Shown in pieces: positions 17,905-26,243 of a DNA stretch of 64,000 bases. Below the pieces are notes generated by a model. It worked only from the letters and a program-made list of their open reading frames with translations, was not told where the DNA came from and did not search any database. The position numbers and the translations under genes were made by a program. The first letter of the stretch is position 1. Every line of letters starts with the position of its first letter. Source of the stretch: Prevotella sp. E9-3 (GTDB lineage: Bacteria; Bacteroidota; Bacteroidia; Bacteroidales; Bacteroidaceae); assembly GCF_022024015.1 (NCBI RefSeq), contig NZ_CP091786.1, positions 434,001 through 498,000 of the forward strand, read 5' to 3'.

Positions 17905-19557
17905 ATGAGAAAAAATCAATTCTTCATTGCAGCCTTCGCTGCTGCAACATTGTTGACAGGATTTACTTCCTGTGGTGATGACAGTGCCGATGATGGCCAG
18001 AACGGCAATCAGATAGGCAATGGAAATGTGGCCACCGACGATGCAGGTGCTCTGTCATTGGTTAATGGCGTTTATAGTCATTGGCAGCCGCTGAGCTCGT
18101 CGTTCTCGTTCATCATCGAGCTGAATTCTAACAAACTCATTTCTTTTGAAGGTGAGGAAGGTGAGGCCGGTCCTGTGAACAGTCGTTTTGAACAAGTTCC
18201 CGATACCTGGTATCAGGTAAAGATTTTCAATCACCTGCTTTTAGGTATTGTTCAGGATAATGAGGCCATCGCTACAGTGACAAAATCGCTGGCTGAAGGA
18301 AAGGTTACCCAGGCTGGATATAATGCTGCCGTTGGTAAGGCAAAGTTCCTGCGTGCGCTGGCTTATCTGAAGTTGGTACAGTTATGGGGTGAGGTACCCC
18401 TGCTTACTGAGAATGGCGGCAGCAGCACCGAGCGTAAGGATATTGATACCGTCCTTGGTCAGGTGGTGAAGGACCTGACAGATGCTGAAAAACTCTTGCT
18501 CGACTATAATGGCGATCCCCGTGTTCCTTCTAAACAGGCAGCGCAGGCCTTGTTAGCACGTACCTATCTTGTATGGGGTGACAATCCTCTGTCGGCTGCT
18601 GAAGTAGAGCGCATTGCCAATTCACAGACTGATCCTGAGTTTACGAAGACCGACAGCCGTCTGGAAAAAGCTGTAGCATACGCCGACAAGGTGATTAAGA
18701 GTGGAAAACTGAAGCTGGCTTCTGACTACTCTAAACTTTTCGGACGCGACTATGAGAGCAATAAACTGGGCGACAATGAACACCTCTTCACCATTGCTCA
18801 CGATGGCGATAAGGTCGATGCTCAGGGTAATCACCAGACTCACTGTTCATGGACATTCCCCTTCAAGAACGGTCAGTTCAATGCTGGCTTTGAGGACAAT
18901 CACACTGAGGTGGCTGATGATGATCTGTATGACGATTGGAAAACTGAGCAGCCCAACGACAAGCGTCTGTTGAAGACTTATTTCGTTGAGGTGAAGAATC
19001 CTGCCGATGGCAATGTCTATACCTATCGTTCTCCTTTCTATACTCCTATCAATGGAAAAGGTGTAGATCAGAGCTATGAGAATGCAGAAAATCTTGAGAT
19101 TACTCAGAACTCTATCGACCGTATCGAAATCCGCTATGCCGAAGTACTCCTCATCAAGGCTGAGGCTTTGGTACAGTTGGGCCGTAATGCAGAAGCTGCC
19201 GAACCTTTCAATCAGTTGCGCACCCGTGCAGGTATTGCAACCGTTGAGGCTCCTACCTTTGACCAAATCAAGCGTGAGTGGGACTACGAGTTCACTTACG
19301 AGCAGTTCTCGTTGCTGAACAGTCTGCGCTGGAAAGACCTGATTGCCTCTATCAATAAGGTAAAGAATTATACACACTATCAGGACGACTGGGCCAGCAA
19401 AAAGAACTATAACGACCGCCAGAAGGCTTTCTTTGAGAAAGTTCATAAACATCTGCGTGCCAAGGTCGAGAATGTTCGTGGCAAGCATTATCGTCAGCCC
19501 ATTCCCACAGGCTTGTCTGGTGAGGATCTTGGAATTGCTCAGAACCCAGGCTATTAA
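17905..19557 (+). CDS. SusD/RagB-family surface lipoprotein
   Basis: The cell-surface lid lipoprotein that closes over the SusC barrel. 550 residues; lipoprotein signal ending LLTGFTSCGDD with the lipobox Cys at about residue 23. The body has the TPR-rich SusD features: KAKFLRALAYLKLVQLWGEVPLL, QAAQALLARTYLVWGD, RYAEVLLIKAEALVQLG and the C-terminal FEKVHKHLRAKVENVRGKHY. It has a comparatively good ribosome-binding site (AAGGAGA). Ligand specificity cannot be read from the sequence. Confidence 0.92.
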   Translation: MRKNQFFIAAFAAATLLTGFTSCGDDSADDGQNGNQIGNGNVATDDAGALSLVNGVYSHWQPLSSSFSFIIELNSNKLISFEGEEGEAGPVNSRFEQVPDTWYQVKIFNHLLLGIVQDNEAIATVTKSLAEGKVTQAGYNAAVGKAKFLRALAYLKLVQLWGEVPLLTENGGSSTERKDIDTVLGQVVKDLTDAEKLLLDYNGDPRVPSKQAAQALLARTYLVWGDNPLSAAEVERIANSQTDPEFTKTDSRLEKAVAYADKVIKSGKLKLASDYSKLFGRDYESNKLGDNEHLFTIAHDGDKVDAQGNHQTHCSWTFPFKNGQFNAGFEDNHTEVADDDLYDDWKTEQPNDKRLLKTYFVEVKNPADGNVYTYRSPFYTPINGKGVDQSYENAENLEITQNSIDRIEIRYAEVLLIKAEALVQLGRNAEAAEPFNQLRTRAGIATVEAPTFDQIKREWDYEFTYEQFSLLNSLRWKDLIASINKVKNYTHYQDDWASKKNYNDRQKAFFEKVHKHLRAKVENVRGKHYRQPIPTGLSGEDLGIAQNPGY

Positions 19558-19578
19558 AAAACAAACTAATAGTTGCTT

Positions 19579-20535
19579 ATGAATAAGAAGCATTTTTCCA
19601 TTTACGTGATGGCAGCACTCTTTGGTGCTGCTGTCACTTCCTGCAACTCCAATGATGATGCAGGCGTTGCAGAGATTGAAATTCCTGGCATAACCTTTGA
19701 TGGCGATAAGGATTGCTGCTCTGCCGAAGAGGCACTGCAAGTGTTTAAGTTTGTGCAGACTGTGAAGATACTTCCTGAACTCTCAACCGTTGTTGACGAT
19801 CAGTATAATGTCTTTGCGTATGCCAAAGGTGAGTTTCATACTGGCTATAACGAGCTCTTTTTCGTAGCGACAAAGAAGAAAAACGGCAACTACGTTAAGG
19901 ATTTTACTGTTGAGAATCTGAACCCGCTGATGCTGATGACCAAGATGAATATGCAGCACAGTACTCCCGTTTTGGGTTCGGTGAATAGTTTCAACAATGA
20001 CTACGAAGCCGTGAAGCGCACTTGGGTGTCGTTCTTGATGCCTTCCAGCGATGCCGGTTCCTGGACACTGTCCTACCGCGTGAAGATACTGGGAGCTGAA
20101 GGGACTGTTGCTGAAAAGGATATCAACGTTAGCGAACTGCCCGGCGGACAATCATGGTTGAAATCATTCAAAGTGGATAGCGATACTTACTATCTGACGT
20201 TGGTTTCACCCACCGATTGGAAAACGGGGTCTAATACGCTGAAGGCCTATGTGTCGAAAAAAGGCAGCGATGCTAAGAAAGCCTATCCTTTGGCAAACGA
20301 GTTGTTTACTATTGATATTGATCCCCGTATGCCTGATATGGGCAATCATACCTCGCCCAACAACACACCTTTGACTCGTCAGGGCGATGGAAGCTATCAG
20401 GGTACTATCAATCTCACCATGTCGGGTCTATGGCGCATACACCTCACTGTGAAGAATGCGCAAGGTCAAGTAGTGGCTGGTGGCGATAATCTCAGCAATG
20501 GCTTTAGTTCACTCTACTGGGATGTTACGTTTTAA
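19579..20535 (+). CDS. Lipoprotein with YtkA-like domain and Met/His metal-binding motifs
   Basis: A 318-residue lipoprotein (lipobox Cys22 in AAVTSCNSND). It appears to contain two beta-rich halves, the second resembling YtkA/FixH-like domains (about 245-315; GDGSYQGTINLTMSGLWRIHLTVKN). Two Met/His clusters occur at equivalent positions: M123-N-M125-Q-H127, and M251, M254, H257 followed by TSPNN. A Cys-Cys pair lies at residues 46-47. Such M-x-x-M/H patterns bind Cu(I) in YtkA-like and related proteins; that is family knowledge, while copper binding here is inferred. It sits between SusD and an OprC/NosA-like receptor. ATG 19579 is preferred over TTG 19573. Confidence 0.75.
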   Translation: MNKKHFSIYVMAALFGAAVTSCNSNDDAGVAEIEIPGITFDGDKDCCSAEEALQVFKFVQTVKILPELSTVVDDQYNVFAYAKGEFHTGYNELFFVATKKKNGNYVKDFTVENLNPLMLMTKMNMQHSTPVLGSVNSFNNDYEAVKRTWVSFLMPSSDAGSWTLSYRVKILGAEGTVAEKDINVSELPGGQSWLKSFKVDSDTYYLTLVSPTDWKTGSNTLKAYVSKKGSDAKKAYPLANELFTIDIDPRMPDMGNHTSPNNTPLTRQGDGSYQGTINLTMSGLWRIHLTVKNAQGQVVAGGDNLSNGFSSLYWDVTF

Positions 20536-20569
20536 AGAATAGAAACAGAATTAGCTTTGCACAGATAGT

Positions 20570-22519
20570 ATGCTGCTATTGTTGTTGATGATAATGGGTT
20601 TTCAGGGTGACACAATTAGTACCTCGATGCAGAATTTGGACGAGGTGGTGGTGTCGGCCCGTGGTCAAGGAGGTCACCGTTCTGAAAAAGGACAGGTAGC
20701 CAGCATTGACGAGCACTTGAGCCAGTTGCGCAACGTGAGTTTAGTGCGTCGTGGCTCCTATGCCTGGGAGCCTGTAGTCAACAATATGCAGATGGAACGC
20801 CTCTCCACCACTATCGATGGCATGAAGATATTCTATGCCTGCACCGATAAGATGGACCCCGTCACATCTTATGTAGAGAGCGGCAATCTGCAGAGTATCA
20901 GTATGAACAGTGGGCTGGATGGCAATCCCCAGGCCACTGGTAATATAGGCGGAAGCCTTGACTTGCGATTAAAGAAGGTGGGGTTCGACAATGTCCCCTT
21001 CCAGATAGATGCTTCAGCAGGCCACGAGTTGAACGGACATCTGGCGGTATATGGTGCCGATGCTGCTGTATCCCGTAGTCGTTACTATGCAAATGTTGGC
21101 GCTTTCTATCGTCATGCCGACAACTATAAGGCTGGTGGGGGTGAGGAAATCTCATTCTCACAATTCCGTAAGGTGAACGCCTTTGCCAATATGGGCTGGC
21201 GTCTGGCTGCCCGCAGTGTGGTGGAAGGAACCTTTATTTTCGACCGGGCCACCGATGTAGGCTATCCCGCCCTTAATATGGACGTAGCCCTGGCTCAGGC
21301 TTTTATCAGTTCTCTGTCATACAAACATCTTTTCCAACAGGCTAGTTGGGAAACTAAGTTCTACTATAATCGTATCATACATGAGATGGACGATACCCAC
21401 CGTCCTGATGTGGAGATACATATGGATATGCCAGGGCGTAGTTGGACCTCGGGGTGTTATAGTCTTTTTACTGTCACTTGCCTTCAGCATTCCCTACAGT
21501 TCAACTACGACCTCTTTTACAATCGTCGCTTTGCCGATATGACGATGTATCCAGGTGGAGCGGCTCCTATGTACATGGTTACATGGCCCGATGTGGGCAC
21601 CTTCAACACAGGATTGGCCTTCAGCGATAATGTTCAGCTCGGTGAGCATCATTCGCTTCGCCTCTCTGCCAAGATGGCCTGGCAGCAACAGCATCTGAAC
21701 AATGAGGAAGGCTATCATGCACTCCGTGTGTTCTTCCCTGCAATGAAAGATCGCTATCATCAGACAACAGGTCGGGTAGCTGCAAGCTATCAATATTCAA
21801 CTCCCCATTCTCAATTCACCATTGGAGCAGGGTGGGGGTCTCGTGCTCCAACCATTACCGAGGCTTACGGCTATTATCTGAACAACACCTACGACCAGTA
21901 CGACTATATGGGAAATCCAACGTTGAAAAACGAGTCGGCCATCGAACTTAACAGCACTGTCCGACTCTCAACTCCCGATTCTCGATTCTCCATTGCTCTT
22001 GAGTCCAATGCCTTCTTCTTCTCTAACTATATTATTGGACAATTCGAGCAGCGCCTTTCCCCTATGACAGTAGGTGCTGAAGGCGTGAAGGTGTATGCCA
22101 ATTTGAGTCATGCCACAATAGCCAATGTTTCCTTGTCTGCACGTTGGATGCTTACCCGTCATCTGCGTTTGCACAACAAGGTGGGCTATGGCTTGGGTTA
22201 TGATGCCGAAGGCGGCTCTTTACCCATGATTGCCCCTCTCACCTGGCAAAGCAGTGCTCAGTATGCCTGGCAGAATATTCTGTTTCATGCCAGTGTAAAA
22301 GGACATGCCCGTCAGAGTCGTTATGGTGATAAATATGGTGAGCTTCCTTCTGATTCCTGGGCTATTCTCAACTTGTCGGCCCAATACGCTATTTCCCACT
22401 ATACATTCCGTTTAGGTGTCGAGAATTTGTTCGATAAGTATTATACAACTTATTCGGATTGGAAAAAGCTTCCACAGAAGGGACGCAATATCTATGCAAA
22501 TATTACGTTTGATTTTTAA
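20570..22519 (+). CDS. TonB-dependent receptor of the OprC/NosA copper-receptor type
   Basis: A 649-residue outer-membrane receptor: short signal peptide, TonB box-like LDEVVVSARG, plug domain, then a 22-strand barrel ending in a C-terminal Phe (ANITFDF). The plug holds C91-TDK-M95 followed by DPVTSYVE, matching the CxxxM-DPPTAY element of OprC/NosA. H271-E-M273-DD in the barrel matches their HxMDN element. From memory the OprC copper ligands are C143, M147, H323 and M325; the Cys-to-His spacing of 180 is the same here. This makes copper uptake the best call. Starts 35 bp after the lipoprotein; the symporter follows after 3 bp. Confidence 0.85.
   Translation: MLLLLLMIMGFQGDTISTSMQNLDEVVVSARGQGGHRSEKGQVASIDEHLSQLRNVSLVRRGSYAWEPVVNNMQMERLSTTIDGMKIFYACTDKMDPVTSYVESGNLQSISMNSGLDGNPQATGNIGGSLDLRLKKVGFDNVPFQIDASAGHELNGHLAVYGADAAVSRSRYYANVGAFYRHADNYKAGGGEEISFSQFRKVNAFANMGWRLAARSVVEGTFIFDRATDVGYPALNMDVALAQAFISSLSYKHLFQQASWETKFYYNRIIHEMDDTHRPDVEIHMDMPGRSWTSGCYSLFTVTCLQHSLQFNYDLFYNRRFADMTMYPGGAAPMYMVTWPDVGTFNTGLAFSDNVQLGEHHSLRLSAKMAWQQQHLNNEEGYHALRVFFPAMKDRYHQTTGRVAASYQYSTPHSQFTIGAGWGSRAPTITEAYGYYLNNTYDQYDYMGNPTLKNESAIELNSTVRLSTPDSRFSIALESNAFFFSNYIIGQFEQRLSPMTVGAEGVKVYANLSHATIANVSLSARWMLTRHLRLHNKVGYGLGYDAEGGSLPMIAPLTWQSSAQYAWQNILFHASVKGHARQSRYGDKYGELPSDSWAILNLSAQYAISHYTFRLGVENLFDKYYTTYSDWKKLPQKGRNIYANITFDF
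21797..21824 (+). repeat. Heptad array inside the OprC-like receptor gene (copy 1)
   Basis: Four 7-bp units (TCAACTC, CCCATTC, TCAATTC, ACCATTG) are in frame and encode STPHSQFTI. Read on the other strand they resemble the GAGAATT/GAGAGTT units of the gene-junction arrays. The second copy lies 171 bp further on. Confidence 0.55.
21968..21995 (+). repeat. Heptad array inside the OprC-like receptor gene (copy 2)
   Basis: Four units (TCAACTC, CCGATTC, TCGATTC, TCCATTG) encode STPDSRFSI. Unit order and register match copy 1 exactly. Both fall in beta-strand-like barrel segments. Confidence 0.55.
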
Positions 22520-22522
22520 CTT

Positions 22523-23716
22523 ATGAAACAGATATATTTGTGGACTGGTGCCCTCTTGACAGGCGCTATTCTTGGATGGTTTCAGATTGAAAGTATTAAT
22601 GCAGTGGCCAATGTGGTGGCTACTATCTACACTCGTTTGTTCCAACTGTTGGCTGTGCCCACTATCGTATTGGCCATTATCACTACCATGGCAACGTTTG
22701 GCACGAAATCATCAGGAAAACTGTTTGGACGCACGCTTGTCTATACACTGCTCACCACCTTTGCTGCTGCCGTTGTAGGCGCTTTCCTTTATGTGGTAAT
22801 AGCCCCTGAGAATCTGCCGGTAGAAGCATTCGTAACCGATAATAGCTTTGAGGAGCCCACACACCAGTCCTATGTTGATCACTTGCTCAGCGTTGTTCCA
22901 AACAATATTGTCAAGCCTTTCCTGGAAGGCAATGTCCTTTCCCTGCTGCTGTTGGCTTTTGCCGTGGGCATAGGTCTCTCGAAACTTTCTGAGTCTGAGA
23001 ACAAAGCGGTGGTGGTCAAAGGATTCCTGGGGTTGCAGGAACTCCTCTTCCTCCTCATCCGCGGACTTATCTGGACCCTTCCACTCGGTATCGTAGCTTT
23101 TGCTGCCCAGTTGTCGGCTCAGCTCACAGCCGGTGTGGCAGCTCAGTCCATAGGCAAGTATGTGCTGGTAGTGTTAGGAGGCAATGTCATACAGTTCTTT
23201 GTAGTACTCCCTCTGTTCCTGTTGGCTCGTGGCTTGAATCCCATCCGGGTGATGGGCAGTATGATGCCTGCCGTGCTGATGGCCCTGTTTACCAAGAGTA
23301 GTGCCGCCACCCTTCCTGTTACTATGGAGAGTGCCGAAAAACGATTGGGAGTCCGTGGTGAAGTTGCCCGTTTTGTGCTTCCTATCTGTACTACTATCAA
23401 CATGAACGGTTGTGCAGCCTTTATCCTTGTCACTTCCCTTTTCGTGATGCAGCATTCGCCTACTTTGGCCATCACCGGCAATAGCCTTGTTTTTCCTTCC
23501 ATTCTGTTATGGCTGCTCATCTCTGTATTCTCAGCCGTAGGCAATGCAGGTGTACCGATGGGATGCTTCTTCCTCACTCTTTCACTCATGTCGGGCATTG
23601 GTGCTCCCATTGCAGTGTTGGGTATCATTCTTCCCATCTACACTATTATAGACATGATTGAAACGGCCGAGAACGTATGGAGCGACTCCTGCGTCTGTGC
23701 TATGGTGAATAAATAG
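22523..23716 (+). CDS. DAACS-family (glutamate/dicarboxylate:cation) symporter with altered substrate site
   Basis: A 397-residue inner-membrane secondary transporter of the dicarboxylate/amino acid:cation symporter family. HP1 has TKSSAATLP, TM7 has TINMNGCA (usually NMDGTA), HP2 has AVGNAGVPMG, and TM8 is the C-terminal segment D377-MI-E380-TAE-N384-VWS-D388. Aligned with GltPh TM8 (D394, R397, T398, N401, D405), the Arg that binds the acidic side chain is Glu here. A non-acidic, perhaps cationic substrate is therefore more likely. It starts 3 bp after the receptor stop, so it belongs to the same operon. Confidence 0.87.
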   Translation: MKQIYLWTGALLTGAILGWFQIESINAVANVVATIYTRLFQLLAVPTIVLAIITTMATFGTKSSGKLFGRTLVYTLLTTFAAAVVGAFLYVVIAPENLPVEAFVTDNSFEEPTHQSYVDHLLSVVPNNIVKPFLEGNVLSLLLLAFAVGIGLSKLSESENKAVVVKGFLGLQELLFLLIRGLIWTLPLGIVAFAAQLSAQLTAGVAAQSIGKYVLVVLGGNVIQFFVVLPLFLLARGLNPIRVMGSMMPAVLMALFTKSSAATLPVTMESAEKRLGVRGEVARFVLPICTTINMNGCAAFILVTSLFVMQHSPTLAITGNSLVFPSILLWLLISVFSAVGNAGVPMGCFFLTLSLMSGIGAPIAVLGIILPIYTIIDMIETAENVWSDSCVCAMVNK

Positions 23717-23720
23717 CCTC

Positions 23721-23852
23721 CCCCCCAACCCCTCTCCTACCTATATGTTTATGCCGTAGTCTGTTTCACTTCGCTCATCACGAAGGTGCTTTCAATGGAA
23801 CTAAGGTCTTCTATCTCGCCCAGTTTGTTGAGCACAAACTCCTGGTAATGTT
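23721..23852 (-). pseudogene. Palindromic-element half plus 3'-end fragment of an lrp-like gene
   Basis: From 23738 to 23852 the sequence is nearly identical (three differences in about 115 bases, one a deletion) to 47048-47163, which is the 3' end of the intact Lrp/AsnC gene, in the same orientation. Just before it, CCCCAACCCCTCTCC matches the left arm of the palindromic element at 46986-47022. The left copy lacks the 45 bp between them. The fragment has no start and is disrupted by the deletion. It forms the left half of a direct repeat bracketing the PUL. Confidence 0.85.
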
Positions 23853-24032
23853 ACTGATATTGACGGCAACTTCAAACTGGTTACCAAAACCGAATTGCCG
23901 CTCACGCTTGTGGCACAGTTTGTGGGCTATCGCTCATTAGAGGTTGATGTGTATGATGCTTCCGAACCGGTAGATATCCAGCTTGTAAATAGGCAAGACT
24001 TACCGCAGCATTTGAAAAAAAACAACTACTAA
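23853..24032 (+). pseudogene. SusC N-terminal-domain fragment
   Basis: The frame from ACT at 23853 translates to a segment homologous to residues around 55-100 of the SusC at 14780 (shared FVGYR, VDVYDASEPV and IQL). Many base differences are third-position, so it derives from a diverged functional paralogue. Homology stops near 23985; the frame runs on to TAA at 24030-24032. It joins the lrp fragment directly at about 23852. The 34 bases to the next gene show no features. Confidence 0.8.
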
Positions 24033-24066
24033 CTAAACTAAATAACTTTTAAACTTTGCTCATTCA

Positions 24067-24240
24067 TCAAACTTCGTCATCGTCCCAGACGTTGTAGGTG
24101 CGCGCGGCGGCATTGCTGGCATCGCCGTTGGTTTCGGGCGTGTCGAAGGTGACGGTGCGTCCCCTTGACGAGAGGTCCATCAAGGGTTCTGACTCTTCTA
24201 GAGCCATCTCTGTCTGCGGTTTCTGATATTGTTTTTTCAT
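24067..24240 (-). CDS. 57-residue peptide at the end of the PUL enzyme operon
   Basis: A small gene: ATG at 24240, TGA at 24067-24069. The product starts MKKQYQKPQTEMALEES, is acidic and ends WDDDEV. It has no signal peptide or Cys. It is preceded by AAGGAGGATATT, an unusually complete Shine-Dalgarno for this phylum, which supports translation. It follows the stop of the 616-residue gene by 18 bp. Short MKKxYxKP-type peptides accompany secreted proteins in Prevotella-like genomes, in my recollection; function is unknown. Confidence 0.72.
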   Translation of the reverse strand: MKKQYQKPQTEMALEESEPLMDLSSRGRTVTFDTPETNGDASNAAARTYNVWDDDEV

Positions 24241-24258
24241 AATATCCTCCTTCCATGA

Positions 24259-26109
24259 TTACTTTCTGATATACTTCTTGCCCTTGCTGACGACGATGCC
24301 CTTGCTGTCGCCGACTTTCCGTCCGTCGAGGGTGTAGATGCTTTCCGCAGACCGATGAGCGGGAGCAGTGAGGTCGATGCCCGTTGTCGTACCGTCGTAG
24401 AAGACGATGCGGGCATCAGCACTGGCAGGCACCTCGAAGTAGGCGCGCATGCCCTTCATGGTCTTGGTGGCATCGGCAGGAACGGCCAGGTTGCCATTGG
24501 TCTGCAGGAAGAGGTTGGTGCCGTCGGTCTTCAGCTCAACGGGGCTGTAGGTACCCGTGAACTTGTAGTCGCCGTTGCCCATGCTCTGCGCCTCGGTGTC
24601 GGTCATGGTGATGCCGCTGAGGGTGATGTAAGGACCGGTGGTCGTGGCAGGCTTGATGAGACAGGGCATGCCAGCCTCGATGGTGGTTGCCTCCTCGAAA
24701 TACATCACGTTGCCCTCAACACTCTTCATCTTTGTGATCTTGGTATCGCTGCCGAAGGCTTCGGTCACCTGTGTGGCCGTCATCGAGAAGGGCACGCAGA
24801 ACGTGTTCCAGTAGTCGGCCGACAGTGTGCGGTTCAGTTTCACGGTGATATCGCTGGCAGGTGCCACGCTGCAGGTTGTGTTCTCGTCGATGGTCTGGTC
24901 GGTGCCCAGATAGGTGAGGTGGAAGTTGTCGACCACTGTCCATTCGTTTGCCACGGCATCGCCTTCCTTGATGATGCCGAGCTTCAGAGTGCCGTCGGTC
25001 ACCACGACCTCGATTTCCTCGTTCACATAGCCACAGTAGCGGTTGACTACCACCGATGCCAGCACAGCATCGTTATGAGGGGGGAAGGTGTATTCTCCTA
25101 TATCGTAGGTCTTCTGGACGGTCAGGGGGTAGGTGCCGTCTTTAGGATTAGCAGTATGTCCCTGGCACATGGGCTCGTCGAAGGGCGACATGAGGGCTTT
25201 CTTCTCGTTGTTGGCAAAATAGAACACCCGCTGCTCATTTGAACCATTGTTTATTAAATCAGCCACAGCATCGTAGAATCCACCGAGGTAGAAGCCCTGG
25301 AGGTTGAAGTGGTAGATGCCGTTGGGCAGACCGGTGAGTTGGATGGAGAGTTCTTTCCCATCGGGAATGCCTTGACCTGGGTTTGGGTTCTGCATGATGC
25401 TGTTGCCCATACGCCAGGATTGACCATTCTCACCTTCACCTTTGAGCGTGAATTCGTCATTGATCCACTGAGCTGCGCGCTCGTTGTTTTTGGCAAAATC
25501 GGCATTAGGCACCAGCCAGGAGGCATCCTGTGGTGTGGTTCTTGAAGCATCGGCCACCATCTTTGCCAGTCGTTCCTCCTTGCTGACTATCTGCCATGTG
25601 TTCAGCGGCGTCGGTGTGCTGATGTTTGAGTTAGCGGGAAGTTCCAGATAGAAGCGCTGCCCGTTGTCTAAAGGTTGTGTAAAAAGATTGTTGGCTGAAA
25701 AGCTATGCGCATATTTCACGGCCCTCAGATAAGTGTTGCCACAGTGGATGGTGTAGCCATTGGAAACGGAGGCATCGCCAGCTTCGAATATCCATACCCT
25801 GTTAGCTGCCTTTTCACTGTCGAAATAGGTTTGGGGCTCGGAGTTCAGGGAGTTCTTGCCGAAGCTGCCGCCCAGGAAGTAACCTTCGCCGCTGGCCACC
25901 ATATTAATATCAAGGCCACGTGTGCCCAGGTTGCCTAAGGGCTGGAAGAAGTTGCACTTGCTGTCGTTGTTCTGCAGCCATAGTCCGCTCTGCACATTGT
26001 AGAGATAGAAGACACCTTCCTGTGGTGTCGTACCGGTGTATGGCGATGTCTGAGCCGTCATACCCAGGGAGACCATCATCACTCCCGCTAATAAAATCAT
26101 TTTCTTCAT
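24259..26109 (-). CDS. Secreted lectin-like multidomain protein with short C-terminal sorting-like tail
   Basis: A 616-residue exported protein (signal peptide 1-19, ending GMTAQ). Residues about 25-165 (GVFYLYNVQSGLWLQNN) resemble ricin-type beta-trefoil or similar lectin segments of Prevotella secreted proteins. Residues about 185-400 look like a beta-sandwich carbohydrate-binding module (ADFAKNNERAAQW and later LTGLPNGIYHFNLQGF). Residues about 410-590 are beta-rich and unassigned. The tail, IYTLDGRKVGDSKGIVVSKGKKYIRK in pattern, is the short T9SS-type A-like end common in these bacteria. No catalytic motif was recognised. It may bind the PUL substrate at the surface. It has its own -7 element and also follows the operon genes. 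Confidence 0.65.
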   Translation of the reverse strand: MKKMILLAGVMMVSLGMTAQTSPYTGTTPQEGVFYLYNVQSGLWLQNNDSKCNFFQPLGNLGTRGLDINMVASGEGYFLGGSFGKNSLNSEPQTYFDSEKAANRVWIFEAGDASVSNGYTIHCGNTYLRAVKYAHSFSANNLFTQPLDNGQRFYLELPANSNISTPTPLNTWQIVSKEERLAKMVADASRTTPQDASWLVPNADFAKNNERAAQWINDEFTLKGEGENGQSWRMGNSIMQNPNPGQGIPDGKELSIQLTGLPNGIYHFNLQGFYLGGFYDAVADLINNGSNEQRVFYFANNEKKALMSPFDEPMCQGHTANPKDGTYPLTVQKTYDIGEYTFPPHNDAVLASVVVNRYCGYVNEEIEVVVTDGTLKLGIIKEGDAVANEWTVVDNFHLTYLGTDQTIDENTTCSVAPASDITVKLNRTLSADYWNTFCVPFSMTATQVTEAFGSDTKITKMKSVEGNVMYFEEATTIEAGMPCLIKPATTTGPYITLSGITMTDTEAQSMGNGDYKFTGTYSPVELKTDGTNLFLQTNGNLAVPADATKTMKGMRAYFEVPASADARIVFYDGTTTGIDLTAPAHRSAESIYTLDGRKVGDSKGIVVSKGKKYIRK

Positions 26110-26148
26110 AAGCTTTTTTGTTTGTTAGTATAGTAATAATTCCTGCTG

Positions 26149-26156
26149 CAAATTTA
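26149..26156 (-). promoter_or_regulatory. -7 promoter element for the 616-residue gene
   Basis: The minus strand reads TAAATTTG, matching TAnnTTTG, 39 bp before the ATG at 26109. It lies downstream of the broken sulfatase, so the last two genes may have separate expression. No good -33 box was found. Confidence 0.5.
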
Positions 26157-26243
26157 GGTGATTTCACAGGGCTGTCATGGTAAATTTGTTTTTATTTTCA
26201 AGAAAATTGTTTCATTCTTCAGACCGTATGGGCAAAAGTCATT

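Noticed and set aside
23717..24066. Insertion sequence at the left PUL edge
   Set aside because: No transposase or terminal inverted repeats; the segment is explained by lrp and SusC fragments plus a palindromic element.
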